Assembly: GCA_030377945.1 (NCBI GenBank)
Contig: JAUCGD010000006.1
Coordinates: 1 to 46,433, forward strand
Source of the DNA: Desulfobacterales bacterium HSG17
Lineage (GTDB): Bacteria > Desulfobacterota > Desulfobacteria > Desulfobacterales > Desulfococcaceae
Direction of reading: 5' to 3'
DNA length: 46,433 nucleotides
The notes under the pieces were generated by a model. It was not told where the DNA came from. It did not search any database and saw nothing but the letters and a program-made list of their open reading frames with translations. Below, one piece after another: positions 17,298 through 26,424 of this stretch (position 1 is its first letter; each line of letters opens with the position of its first letter). The translations under genes were made by a program, and so were the position numbers.

Positions 17298-18249
17298 TAA
17301 TAGTAAATTTGTTTTTTTTAAAAAAAGATTCTTAATTGTTGTGATCTGCTTTTTTATGATCTCAATTGTTTCAGGCTGCTCTGCTGTTTCAAGTTTAAAA
17401 AAACAAACAAAAAAAGTCACAGGGATTCTCAGGGCTGACAGCCATCTCATAAAAAAGGCTGCGGTATTAATCTCAACAGAGACAGGCTCTTTTTCAGGGC
17501 AGCCTTTTCAAAAATTATTCCAGATGAATCTTTTTGACTCAATAAAGGATCAATGCCCGGATATTTTATTAATGTTTCCTGGAGATGATTTTTACCCAAA
17601 ACAATTGCTTGACCTGTCTATTCAGACTTCAGACCAAACTTCAGATCAGATTGATAATTTTGCCCTTGCAAAAATAGGAAGAAACCTGGGATTAAATGCA
17701 ATTATTCTTGTAAAGCCTCTTGAAATTGAAGCAAAAGAAAAAGAAAAAGGATTCTGGCTGTTGAAGGATACACATTATTTTGGAATTGTGCAAACAGAGA
17801 TAGAAGTGTACAATACAGCAACAGGTGCAAAATTATTACATGAAAGTCTTGACCGGGAAGCTGAAATCAGCGGCACAGACTTTGATTCTGTTAAATCAGG
17901 CAAAATAGCAGATATTTATGAGCTGGATGAGGCAGCCGAAGAAGTTGCCGGGCAGGCTGGAAATCTTATATGTGAAATAATAGGCAAACAAGCTTGGCAG
18001 GGATATATTATTTCAGTAAAAAACAATAAAATTACACTGTCTTCAGGCAGAGAATCCGGTCTGGAACCTGGAGAAATCCTGGATGTTTTTGAAAACAGGG
18101 AATCAATTATAAGTAAATATGGCAAATTTCTTGTCCCTGGTCAAAAAATTGGAGAAATCAAGATCACAGCCGTTTTTCTAGGAAAATCAGAGGCTGTTAC
18201 TTTAGAGGGAACAGAGATAAAGGAGGGATGCCTTGTTCGGCCCAAATAA
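17260..18249 (+). CDS. Lipoprotein with FlgT-like C-terminal domain
   Basis: A 329-residue predicted lipoprotein. A hydrophobic segment after KKRF ends in a lipobox (IVSGC|S). The C-terminal part, about 85 residues from [20 protein letters not shown], has the pattern of FlgT/flagellar-assembly C-terminal domains (a small beta-barrel); the middle region resembles CsgG/LPP20-like periplasmic folds, but weakly. Function unknown. Start choice: ATG at 17260 has AAAGGA at good spacing; ATG at 17275 and 17290 are alternatives, and 17290 gives the most normal signal peptide. All lie within the tandem repeat overlapping queF. Confidence 0.7.
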   Translation: MKENQMKENQMPDNSKFVFFKKRFLIVVICFFMISIVSGCSAVSSLKKQTKKVTGILRADSHLIKKAAVLISTETGSFSGQPFQKLFQMNLFDSIKDQCPDILLMFPGDDFYPKQLLDLSIQTSDQTSDQIDNFALAKIGRNLGLNAIILVKPLEIEAKEKEKGFWLLKDTHYFGIVQTEIEVYNTATGAKLLHESLDREAEISGTDFDSVKSGKIADIYELDEAAEEVAGQAGNLICEIIGKQAWQGYIISVKNNKITLSSGRESGLEPGEILDVFENRESIISKYGKFLVPGQKIGEIKITAVFLGKSEAVTLEGTEIKEGCLVRPK

Positions 18250-18394
18250 TCTCTGCATTTAAATGATCGGGCTTCCTTCCAGCCCTTCATAAATAATAGC
18301 TTTATAAATAATATTTACAGACTGAATTGTTCGGAATCAAGTAAAAAAGCTTGATCCTGTGACTCAATAAAAAATAATAAATGGAGGAAGCAAG

Positions 18395-20359
18395 ATGTCC
18401 ATTGATCCCCAAAAGATTACAATTCTATTGGTCGAAGATGCTGCGGTAATGCGTAATATCGAAAAAAAGACCCTGAACTCATTAGGGTTTAAGACGATTA
18501 TAGAAGCTGAAGACGGAAGCATTGCTATTAAAATACTTCAAGAAACAGAAGGAATTGATATTGTAATCAGTGACTGGAACATGCCTAATACAGATGGTTT
18601 TCAACTTCTTGAGTGGATAAGAGACAGTGATAACTATCCGGATTTGCCCTTTATAATGGCTACCGGGCAGGGGGATAAAAAACAGCAGCAAAAAGCTGTT
18701 GAAGCCGGAGTCAGCAGCTTTATTGCCAAGCCTTTTGACAGTATAGAACTCAGAAACAAGATTGATGAAGCTTTCGGCATTTCAAAGATTGAGGAAAAAA
18801 TATCCGAAGAAATAGGGCCCCAGAGATCTGCTTCAGGAAAAGTCAAGTTAAGGATAGCCCATATCCAGATTACCGACCATCTTGTTTTAGGAGTTTTACA
18901 ACATCTGATTGCAAAGGGCGAGATGATTCCCCGCCATTTTGTACTGGAAACCAAATGCCTGCCCGGATGGAATCCTGTTGCAGACGCACTTGAAAAAGGC
19001 AGGGTTGATGCAGCCTGTGTTTTAGCTCCCATTGCAATGGATCTTTACAGCTTTGACGTACCAATAAAGATGATTCTGCTTGCCCATAAAAACGGCAGTA
19101 TCTTTGTACGCAACAGGCGCGGAGATTATCGTGAACCTTTTCAGGATTATTTTAGGCACAAATCATTTTTAATCCCCCATAAATTATCAATACATCATAT
19201 GCTTTCCCATATGTTTTTTGACAGGATCGGATTAAGAGCCGGTATGGACGGTGATTTTCATGCAGATGTTAATTTTGAGGTGGTTGCACCTGTCAAGATG
19301 CCTGAATTTTTAAAAGAAAATGTTGAAGCCTGCGGATTTATGGTTGCAGAACCAATCGGAACAAAAGCAATAGCTTCCAATACAGCTGATTTGCAATTTT
19401 TATCAGGTGAACTCTGGTCAGAACACCCCTGCTGCGTGATTGCCATGCGGGATGACTTTATAGTGCCCCATACAGACGCAGTTTATGAGCTTACAGAAAT
19501 GCTTGTAAAAGCCGGGAAATTTATAGAAGAAAAACCTGAACTGGCTGCTGAAGTTGCTGTTGATTTTCTTGATCCTGATAAACGACTGGGTCTTAAAGTT
19601 CCTTTGCTGAAAAATGTTCTCAAAGAAAAACAGGGTATTAAAGCCGGAGATTTGTTTCCGCTTATTGAAGATTTTGAAATCATGCAGGACTATATGGTCA
19701 ATAAGATGGGCATAGGTTCAATGATTAACCTGGAAAAATTCATTGATATACGCTTTGCCAAAGCAGCTTATAAAGACAGGATTATGAGCCATAAACCATC
19801 CAATCTTCATGCCACTACTGATGTTATAACAGAAATTCTGCATCGGGGGTTTGATGAGGATGCTGCCAGTTCCAAAGCCATGTTAAATAAAGAAGGTAAA
19901 TATCTGACCTTTAAGCTTGGAGAACAGGAATACGGAATTGATATTTTAAAAATCAAGGAAATCATCGGGATGATGCCTGTCCGGAGTATTCCCTGTTCCA
20001 CCACTTTTATTAAAGGTGTCATAAATTTAAGAGATAATGTTATACCGGTTATAGATCTCAGGCTGAAATTCGGAATGGAAGAGATTGCTTATACGGATCG
20101 AACATGTATTATTGTTCTTGAGCTGGAGAACAATGGTAAATCCATTCATATGGGGATAGCTGTTGATACGGTTTTAGAGGTTCTAAGTATTAAAGCCTCA
20201 GAAATTGAAAATACACCTTATTTTGGCAGCAATATTGATACCAGGCTTATTCTGGCAATAGCCAAAATGGACAAAGGAATCAAAATCCTCCTTGATATTG
20301 ATTCGGTATTTGACTGGGAAGTCCAGGAAGAAACTGAGATTGACCAGCTTTTATTATAG
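18395..20359 (+). CDS. REC / NrtA-like binding domain / CheW fusion protein
   Basis: A 654-residue cytoplasmic three-part protein with no signal peptide or transmembrane helix. Residues 8-130 are a receiver with Asp60 in IVISDWNMPNTDG and a KPFD motif. Residues about 150-440 resemble NrtA/CmpA-type ABC substrate-binding proteins (GWNPVADALEKGRVDAAC, CGFMVAEPIG). Residues about 500-640 are CheW (KYLTFKLGEQEYGIDILKI, GVINLRDNVIPVIDLR). Known: NrtA relatives bind nitrate, nitrite or bicarbonate outside the membrane; CheW couples receptors to CheA. Inferred: the protein senses a small intracellular ligand and joins a receptor-kinase array, with phospho-input through REC. GGAGGA precedes the ATG. 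Confidence 0.88.
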   Translation: MSIDPQKITILLVEDAAVMRNIEKKTLNSLGFKTIIEAEDGSIAIKILQETEGIDIVISDWNMPNTDGFQLLEWIRDSDNYPDLPFIMATGQGDKKQQQKAVEAGVSSFIAKPFDSIELRNKIDEAFGISKIEEKISEEIGPQRSASGKVKLRIAHIQITDHLVLGVLQHLIAKGEMIPRHFVLETKCLPGWNPVADALEKGRVDAACVLAPIAMDLYSFDVPIKMILLAHKNGSIFVRNRRGDYREPFQDYFRHKSFLIPHKLSIHHMLSHMFFDRIGLRAGMDGDFHADVNFEVVAPVKMPEFLKENVEACGFMVAEPIGTKAIASNTADLQFLSGELWSEHPCCVIAMRDDFIVPHTDAVYELTEMLVKAGKFIEEKPELAAEVAVDFLDPDKRLGLKVPLLKNVLKEKQGIKAGDLFPLIEDFEIMQDYMVNKMGIGSMINLEKFIDIRFAKAAYKDRIMSHKPSNLHATTDVITEILHRGFDEDAASSKAMLNKEGKYLTFKLGEQEYGIDILKIKEIIGMMPVRSIPCSTTFIKGVINLRDNVIPVIDLRLKFGMEEIAYTDRTCIIVLELENNGKSIHMGIAVDTVLEVLSIKASEIENTPYFGSNIDTRLILAIAKMDKGIKILLDIDSVFDWEVQEETEIDQLLL

Positions 20360-20380
20360 CTTTCCCGAAATAAATTTCAG

Positions 20381-20403
20381 ACCTGATTTATTTCAAATCA
20401 GGT
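20381..20403 (+). terminator. Stem-loop after the REC/NrtA-like/CheW gene
   Basis: ACCTGATTT at 20381-20389 pairs with AAATCAGGT at 20395-20403 around a 5-base loop. It is followed by TTATTTC rather than a clean T run, so termination would be weak. Confidence 0.4.
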
Positions 20404-20454
20404 TTATTTCAAATTAGTTAAAAATGTAAAATTTTTTGGTGGTTTGTTAATACT

Positions 20455-20703
20455 TTGAATATAGAAGATGCTGGAATATATAATAAAACAAAAGAACTTG
20501 AATTGATAATTCAAAATTATCCCGAATTTGAGGATTTTCAAACAGAAATTGAATTATACCTTAAAAAAGCCGGTTCTGCTGAAAACCGTCTGGCAGTTCT
20601 TGAGTTTATGCTTGAAGCCAAAATTTCAGAACTCAGGCAGGAATTATTATATCTTTCAAGTCAATTTGATAAGCTGAAGTATTTCTTGAAAGGTGAATCA
20701 TGA
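20455..20703 (+). CDS. Small helical protein of unknown function
   Basis: An 82-residue protein with a TTG start and a weak upstream GGTGG. It is acidic and predicted helical, with heptad-like leucines in its second half (LAVLEFMLEAKISELRQEL). Its stop overlaps the start of the FAD oxidoreductase by four bases (ATGA), which supports translation and coupling. I do not recognise a family. Possibly a partner or regulator of that enzyme. Confidence 0.6.
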   Translation: MNIEDAGIYNKTKELELIIQNYPEFEDFQTEIELYLKKAGSAENRLAVLEFMLEAKISELRQELLYLSSQFDKLKYFLKGES

Positions 20704-21866
20704 AAAAAAAACTTGTTCTTGTGGGCGGGGGCCATGCTCATCTTACAGTTTTACAAAATCTTAATTCTTTTACAAACCCAAGTTTGAACCCAGGCTTTAA
20801 CCCAAGCTTTAATCAGGCAATTGTTATAAGCTCTAATTCTTTTCAATACTATTCAGGAATGGGGCCTGGAATGCTATCCGGTATTTACACTCCTGAAATG
20901 ATAAGATTTAATATTAAAAAAATGGTTGAAGACAGGGGAGGAGTCTTTATTCAAGATAAGGTTTGTAAAATAGACCCTGAAAAAAAACAGCTGCTGCTGG
21001 AATCTGAAAATACGGTTGAATATGATATTGTTTCTTTTAATACCGGAAGTATGGTTCCTTTTGATTTTCCTGAAACTTATCAAAATGACTTTGTTTTTCC
21101 GGTAAAGCCAATAGAAAATCTATTAATTGCAAGGAACAGGATTATTGGTGATCTAAAACAAAAATCATTAAAAATATGGGTAGCCGGAGCCGGAGCAGCA
21201 GGTGTTGAAATAGCTGCTAATTTATGCAGACTTGTTAAAGATAACAAAGGTAAAGCTGAAATATTCCTGGCATCAGGAAATGGTGTAATGTCAGGATTTG
21301 ATATAAAAATCAGGGATTGTGTAATAAAAGTTTTAAATGATTTGGGAGTAAAGATAGCAGATAAAGCCAGAATAAAAAGTATTGAAAAAAACCGTGTAAT
21401 ATTCACAGATAAATCCGATTTTGAGGCAGATTATGTGTTTTTGGCTGTTGGAACAAGCCCTTCTTCAATATTCCGAGATTCAGGCATTCCAACAGGCTCA
21501 GACGGCGGTCTCCTTTTAGACTCATTTCTGCGTTCTGTTTCATATAATGAAATTTTTGGAGGCGGCGACTGCATCAGCTTTGCTCCTTTTTCTTTGCAAA
21601 GGGTTGGTGTTTACGCTGTAAGGCAAAATCCCATTCTTTTTCATAATCTTCAGGCAGCACTTAAAAGCACTGATCTTAAAAATACCGGAGATTATCAAAA
21701 ATTTATTCCTCAAAAATCTTTTATGCAGATACTGAACATGGGAAACCGGACAGGAATTTTTTTCAGGAAACCTTTGGTTTTCAGCGGACGAACAGCATTT
21801 TTATTAAAAGACTATATTGACAGGACGTTCATGAAGAAATTTCAGGTTTCAGGGGAAATAGCTTAA
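20700..21866 (+). CDS. FAD-dependent pyridine nucleotide-disulfide oxidoreductase (SelD N-terminal-domain type)
   Basis: A 388-residue flavoprotein resembling type II NADH dehydrogenases and the FAD domain found fused to SelD in some bacteria. It starts with an FAD-binding VGGGHAHLTVL, has YYSGMGPGMLSGIY, a second Rossmann glycine motif WVAGAGAAGVEIAANL, and a C-terminal GGGDCISF. Between the first beta-alpha unit and the next strand a 12-bp repeat (20775-20810, three units, AACCCAAGTTTG-like) adds an NPS/NPG/NPS linker. Substrate unknown: quinone, disulfide or a selenium compound are possible. No SelD domain is attached. It is translationally coupled to the 82-residue protein upstream. Confidence 0.82.
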   Translation: MKKKLVLVGGGHAHLTVLQNLNSFTNPSLNPGFNPSFNQAIVISSNSFQYYSGMGPGMLSGIYTPEMIRFNIKKMVEDRGGVFIQDKVCKIDPEKKQLLLESENTVEYDIVSFNTGSMVPFDFPETYQNDFVFPVKPIENLLIARNRIIGDLKQKSLKIWVAGAGAAGVEIAANLCRLVKDNKGKAEIFLASGNGVMSGFDIKIRDCVIKVLNDLGVKIADKARIKSIEKNRVIFTDKSDFEADYVFLAVGTSPSSIFRDSGIPTGSDGGLLLDSFLRSVSYNEIFGGGDCISFAPFSLQRVGVYAVRQNPILFHNLQAALKSTDLKNTGDYQKFIPQKSFMQILNMGNRTGIFFRKPLVFSGRTAFLLKDYIDRTFMKKFQVSGEIA

Positions 21867-21871
21867 CTTCT

Positions 21872-22882
21872 TTATACCATGCTGATATTATTAAAAATCT
21901 TCTGTATCGTCGATTGGAAAACATCTTCTACTGTTCTTGCAAACATTCGTTTAAACTCCTTTTGCTCAGCTGCTGAAAATGATTTGAAATTTATTATCTC
22001 ATATCCCTGAAGCAGTTTAAGCAGTCCCACAAGCCTGTCTTCATAATACAGGTTAAGAGATCTTTTTTCATCTTCTTTTCCATTTGAAAGCCCTGATTTA
22101 GATATTTTAACCGTATCTGGTTTATAAAGGTTTGCTGCATTTGCAGCAGCTAATGTTTTGTCTGTCTCTGCAAACAGGCGGAGCAATGTTGCTTTCATTA
22201 GTTTAAATATTGCCTGTATTGAACTGGTATTGATTAAAACAGGGTGATGTATATAGGAATGATTTACATTAATGGATAAATCAGGAATCTTATAATTGGC
22301 ACTTCTGAAAAACCATCCTTCTGTATATCTGATATAATCTTCATGATTCCAGGCATCTTTATATTTAAAATGAATCCATATTATTTTTGACAGGTCATTA
22401 ATGCACTCATGGGGAGTATTATAATTATAACTGGCCAGCAGGCTTCCATCATCAAATATATCAATTCCGGGTTTGGCAGGGGATATTTCTGCTGTTAATA
22501 TCCGTTTATAGTCGCTTATTCCGCTTACTAATACCTTGCTTGTATCATTATCATCATCAGGAATAATAGCTGATGCTGTCTTTTGTAAATGGCTGTATGA
22601 ATTCAGATTCCGGTAAATGCCTGAAGGCAGAAATACAGCATGTGCAAACGGAGAAAGGTCAAGTGATATTTGCAGCTTATGAAATTGTTTTTTAAGATCC
22701 TGTTCCAGGGTTTCGGATGTAACGATTTCTCCGGGAATTAGTAAGTCTTGCAAATTTATCAGTATGGCTTCCATAGCCCCATGCAGATTAGCTGTTAATT
22801 TATCCCGGCCAGCTTCAATTCGTTTTTGAGTTTTTTCATCCAAATTATTTAATAAATTATTCTGATTTGCATTTTCAGACAT
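21872..22882 (-). CDS. Conserved-looking protein of unknown function (336 aa)
   Basis: A 336-residue soluble, mostly polar protein starting MSENANQNN with GGGGAAG just upstream. There is no signal peptide, transmembrane helix or nucleotide-binding motif. Visible landmarks are FAHAVFLPSGIYRNLNSY, WIHFKYKDAWNHEDYIRYTEGWFF-like aromatic-rich stretches (around residues 170-195) and a helical C-terminus ending KIFNNISMV. It is convergent with the FAD oxidoreductase, with only 5 bp between stops. I do not recognise the family. Confidence 0.7.
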   Translation of the reverse strand: MSENANQNNLLNNLDEKTQKRIEAGRDKLTANLHGAMEAILINLQDLLIPGEIVTSETLEQDLKKQFHKLQISLDLSPFAHAVFLPSGIYRNLNSYSHLQKTASAIIPDDDNDTSKVLVSGISDYKRILTAEISPAKPGIDIFDDGSLLASYNYNTPHECINDLSKIIWIHFKYKDAWNHEDYIRYTEGWFFRSANYKIPDLSINVNHSYIHHPVLINTSSIQAIFKLMKATLLRLFAETDKTLAAANAANLYKPDTVKISKSGLSNGKEDEKRSLNLYYEDRLVGLLKLLQGYEIINFKSFSAAEQKEFKRMFARTVEDVFQSTIQKIFNNISMV

Positions 22883-23021
22883 TATCTTCCCCTGATACTG
22901 CTATTATCTTCCCAATACATAATATCATTTTTTTGAAATTTACAAATCGGAAAATATCATATTGATCTCTATGATGCCACAATTTTTTATTTTTGAAATA
23001 CTTATAATATTTTATTCTGCT

Positions 23022-24023
23022 TCAATCCGTATTTGAGCCGGAAAGCCACAGATAATAGAATCCAGTCGGCATTGAAGCTGTTGAATTTAATAAGCCCAGA
23101 TTTATAAAAAATGGTAATCGCCCAAAATAGTCAGTACCCGGAGCATTGTAAATAGAAGCATTGTAAATATTATCATCATGATATTCTGCGTGCCGGTATA
23201 TCACTAATTTGAAATTATCCGAAAGTTTTGCCAGGGTTTTCGCAGAATTGACAGCATCACTTAAATAACCGATATTATCAATTAATCCAAGTTTTTTAGC
23301 ATCAGCAGCAAGCCATACGCGGGCTGTGGAGATTTTTTCCATTGTTTCTGCATCTAAATTCCTATGTGTTTTTACAAGATCAAAAAAACGATTTCCAAGC
23401 TGGTCAACAATTTCTTGTATTATTTTTTCCTCTTTTTTTGTGCTTTCCCGAAAAATTGATCCCATATCCTTTTCTTTTCCGGTTTTGGCAACATTTAAAT
23501 GTGCCCCGATTTTTTCCATAAATCCGCTTATCACAGGGTGCATATATATAACCCCGATAGATCCTGTTACACTGGTCGGATGGGCAATTATCATGTCAGC
23601 AGGAAGAGATATATAGTATGCCCCTGAGGCTGCAACATTCATCATGGAAACAACAATGATTGCATCTGTTTTCTTTTTAAATTCCATAATTTCATGATAA
23701 AGCATATCACTGGCAGTAACTGAACCTCCAGGAGAATTTATTTTAAATATCACAGCCTTGATACTGGCATCTTTTTCAGCTTTTTTCAGATGAGAGACTA
23801 TCCTGGAAACCATACCCTGTTTTTTTTTAAAAATGCCTTTTTGAGATTTATTACTAATGGTCCCCTGGATGGGAATTACCAGAATTTTCTGCTCTCCGGT
23901 TCCTTCAAGAGTATATTCTTTTAAAGATGATTGACCATAGGGAAAAATACTTATTTTAGGCGATATACAACCGCTTAAAATAAATATTGCTGCTATTGTA
24001 AAGGCAATGATATTTTTTGACAT
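23022..24023 (-). CDS. sppA: Signal peptide peptidase SppA (lipoprotein-anchored)
   Basis: A 333-residue serine protease of the SppA/S49 type. A lipoprotein signal ends in ILSGC19. The catalytic Ser133 lies in NVAASGAYY and the general-base Lys is in TGKEKDMGS (183/185). Other landmarks are INSPGGSV and HPTSVTGSIGVI. It cleaves leftover signal peptides in the inner membrane. An in-frame ATG 12 bases earlier exists, but its own sequence (ATGGAGAAAAC) contains the GGAG that serves the internal ATG at 24023, so I chose the latter. Divergent from the DUF4197 gene. Confidence 0.9.
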   Translation of the reverse strand: MSKNIIAFTIAAIFILSGCISPKISIFPYGQSSLKEYTLEGTGEQKILVIPIQGTISNKSQKGIFKKKQGMVSRIVSHLKKAEKDASIKAVIFKINSPGGSVTASDMLYHEIMEFKKKTDAIIVVSMMNVAASGAYYISLPADMIIAHPTSVTGSIGVIYMHPVISGFMEKIGAHLNVAKTGKEKDMGSIFRESTKKEEKIIQEIVDQLGNRFFDLVKTHRNLDAETMEKISTARVWLAADAKKLGLIDNIGYLSDAVNSAKTLAKLSDNFKLVIYRHAEYHDDNIYNASIYNAPGTDYFGRLPFFINLGLLNSTASMPTGFYYLWLSGSNTD

Positions 24024-24140
24024 TGTTTTCTCCATATTTTTATATTTATTCTTACAGTATTTGTTAATATGGCATTAATTATATTTCAAGTATAAAACAT
24101 TATTAAATTGCTTTTATAATGTTTATCTATAATGATTATC

Positions 24141-24159
24141 TATTATGATTATCATTGAC
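24141..24159. promoter_or_regulatory. Fur-box-like sequence between sppA and the DUF4197 gene
   Basis: TATTATGATTATCATTGAC matches about 15 of 19 positions of the classical Fur consensus GATAATGATNATCATTATC. A second half-site (AATGATTATC) precedes it at 24131-24140. It lies in an AT-rich divergent spacer, so the call is tentative. Confidence 0.3.
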
Positions 24160-24246
24160 ATCATTCAGACCTTACTGTACTTGATATTCTACACAGCAAA
24201 TTTAATATAACATACTAATTTATCAACATTTATCAAAGGAGACCTA

Positions 24247-25020
24247 ATGAAATACAAACTTACTTTAATTAGCAGCCTTTTAATTACAGGTATTGCATGT
24301 TCTTTATTATTTTTATCAACAGCATGGTCAGCAGATCTGCAAACAACTATAAAGGATGTAACAGATGCTCTTGGTATGGGTAAAAATAAAAGAGCTTCTT
24401 CCAGTTCTTCTCCTGATAATGATAAAACAAGCCTGGGACTTAAAGAAGCTCTTTTAGTCGGGATACAAAATGCTGTTAAAAAAGCCGGGTCGGAAAATGG
24501 TTTTTATAAAAATGATGCAATAAAGATTCTGCTGCCTGAAAATTTGGAAAAAGCAGATTCTTTTATCCGGCAATTGGGAGGCGACCAATTGTCAGATGCT
24601 TTTATAAAAAAGATGAATCTGGCCGCAGAAAAGTCTGCTCCCCAGGCTTTGGATATATTTTCCAGGAGTATAAAAGAAATTAAAATTGATGATGCTGTCA
24701 AACTCCTTTCAGCAAGGGGAAATGCAGCAACAGAGTATCTTGAAGGTAAAACATCCGAATCTTTGAAATCTTCTTTTTACCCTGTTGTTAAAATAACAAT
24801 GGAAGAACTGGGAGCTGTTAAGCTTTATAATGAGTATATTGGTAAATATGAATCCAATCCTCTTCTGAAAATGGCAGGTCTGGAAATAGATATAAATAAA
24901 TATGTGACAGATAAAACCATTGACGGACTTTTTCTGATGGTTGCAGATGAAGAAGGGAAAATCAGGAAGAATCCTGAGGCCAGGATCACTGATTTATTAA
25001 AAGATGTATTTGGAAAGTAA
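24247..25020 (+). CDS. DUF4197 family periplasmic protein
   Basis: A 257-residue exported protein. The first 28 residues form a Sec signal peptide, with likely cleavage after TAWSA. The rest is helical and matches the DUF4197 pattern: GLKEALLVGIQNAVKKAG, then ILLPENLEKAD, a conserved KMNLAAEKSAP stretch and FGK at the C-terminus. Function unknown. GGAGA precedes the ATG. It stands alone, divergent from sppA and convergent with the phosphofructokinase gene. Confidence 0.85.
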   Translation: MKYKLTLISSLLITGIACSLLFLSTAWSADLQTTIKDVTDALGMGKNKRASSSSSPDNDKTSLGLKEALLVGIQNAVKKAGSENGFYKNDAIKILLPENLEKADSFIRQLGGDQLSDAFIKKMNLAAEKSAPQALDIFSRSIKEIKIDDAVKLLSARGNAATEYLEGKTSESLKSSFYPVVKITMEELGAVKLYNEYIGKYESNPLLKMAGLEIDINKYVTDKTIDGLFLMVADEEGKIRKNPEARITDLLKDVFGK

Positions 25021-25042
25021 CTCACTGGTAAACGATTATTCG

Positions 25043-25096
25043 TTTTTTAGCATTCACTCATTTTTTAGCATTCACTCATTTTTTAGCATTCCTTGG
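25043..25096. repeat. 18-bp tandem repeat overlapping the phosphofructokinase 3' end
   Basis: TTTTTTAGCATTCACTCA occurs at 25043-25060 and 25061-25078, with a third unit from 25079 that matches only in its first part. Read on the minus strand the unit is ATGCTAAAAAATGAGTGA, i.e. the last codons and stop of the adjacent gene copied downstream of itself. Confidence 0.92.
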
Positions 25097-26409
25097 CCTG
25101 TTGATTCCAGAACGCTGTGCCATAGTTTTCCAATAGGATTTACCTTTTTTCGATTTCCTGCCGAAGCTTCCATTGGAACATGGACAAAATGGTTATTCCA
25201 ATGGCCTATAAGAAGTTTTGTTTTACCAGCCATTGCAGCATGAACCGCATCTCTTCCTAAAAAACTGCAAAATACATGGTCATTGGAATTGGCAGGCAGG
25301 CTTCTGATAATATAGCTGGGATCAATATATTTCAGGGATATGTCAATATTTTTTTTCTTAAAATATGTTTTAATAACGTCTTTTAAAAATATTCCAATAT
25401 CCTGAAGTTTTATATTACCTGACTCATCTCGCCCTAATTTATCATTTAGGTTTTTATCATTTTCAAAAAGTTTTTGTCCTGCACCTTCTGCCACTACAAT
25501 TACAGCATGTCCCCTTAACTCAATTCGTTTTTCCAGGGTATCAAGAAATCCTCCGGGTCCGTCAATATCAAAATCAACTTCAGGGATCAGGACAAAATTA
25601 ACATCCTGCTGGGCCAGACTTGCAGCAGCAGCAATAAATCCTGAGTGCCTTCCCATGAGCTTAATCAGGCCAATGCCATTGGGATAGCCCCTGGCTTCAT
25701 TATGAGCAGCTCTTATGGACTGGGTTGCCACATCAACTGCAGTATCAAATCCAAATGATCGGGAAACCATGTAAATATCATTATCAATGGTTTTGGGAAT
25801 CCCTACAACACTGATTTTCAAACCCCTTTCAGTAATGGCATCTGTAATTTTAGCAGCAGCCATAAGAGTGCCGTCTCCGCCAATCATAAAAAGGGCACTG
25901 ATATTCATACGCTCAAGGCAGTCAATAATTTCATCCACATCCTGATGCCCCCTTGACGAGCCCAGGAAAGAGCCTCCTTTTCTTATGATACTGCCCACAA
26001 TATCAGGATTAAGATCCACAACATCATGAGCGTATTTAGGGATAAAACCCTGAAGGCCATAACGAATACCGTAGATATTACGGACTCCGTATCCATAATA
26101 TAATTCTAAAACTATGGCTCGTATAATGCCGTTAAGACCGGGGCAGAGTCCTCCGCATGTAACTAACGCACACCTTAATTTGCTGGGATCAAAATATATC
26201 TCGCTTCTGGGTCCTGCTGTTTCAAATGACGGCGGGATTTTTCCTGATTTGATAAATTCAAGCAGGAAATTAGAATCAACATTAATGACAACCCTGTTTT
26301 TATCTGAAATAAATCCCTGATTTCGATCTTTTTCCCATTGGCGGATTGGAGACGTGATTCTTGCATGGCCAAGGATGGGGATAGAAGTTTCAATATCTGC
26401 AAAATCCAT
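25072..26409 (-). CDS. 6-phosphofructokinase (plant/group-X-like, probably ATP-dependent)
   Basis: A 445-residue phosphofructokinase with an extended N-terminus (about 75 residues before the core). Core landmarks are VTCGGLCPGLNGIIR, GGSFLGSSRG, GGDGTLMAA, PKTIDND with the catalytic Asp, and LMGRHSGF. The GGDG glycine (rather than Asp) points to ATP, while the Lys in PKTIDND is seen in both PPi-type and plant ATP-type enzymes, so the phosphoryl donor is probably ATP but not certain. The ATG at 26409 has GAGGTG just upstream, better than the ATG 12 bases earlier. Its end is duplicated in an 18-bp repeat. Fifteen bp after kdsD. Confidence 0.9.
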   Translation of the reverse strand: MDFADIETSIPILGHARITSPIRQWEKDRNQGFISDKNRVVINVDSNFLLEFIKSGKIPPSFETAGPRSEIYFDPSKLRCALVTCGGLCPGLNGIIRAIVLELYYGYGVRNIYGIRYGLQGFIPKYAHDVVDLNPDIVGSIIRKGGSFLGSSRGHQDVDEIIDCLERMNISALFMIGGDGTLMAAAKITDAITERGLKISVVGIPKTIDNDIYMVSRSFGFDTAVDVATQSIRAAHNEARGYPNGIGLIKLMGRHSGFIAAAASLAQQDVNFVLIPEVDFDIDGPGGFLDTLEKRIELRGHAVIVVAEGAGQKLFENDKNLNDKLGRDESGNIKLQDIGIFLKDVIKTYFKKKNIDISLKYIDPSYIIRSLPANSNDHVFCSFLGRDAVHAAMAGKTKLLIGHWNNHFVHVPMEASAGNRKKVNPIGKLWHSVLESTGQGMLKNE

Positions 26410-26424
26410 AAAACACCTCATTTT

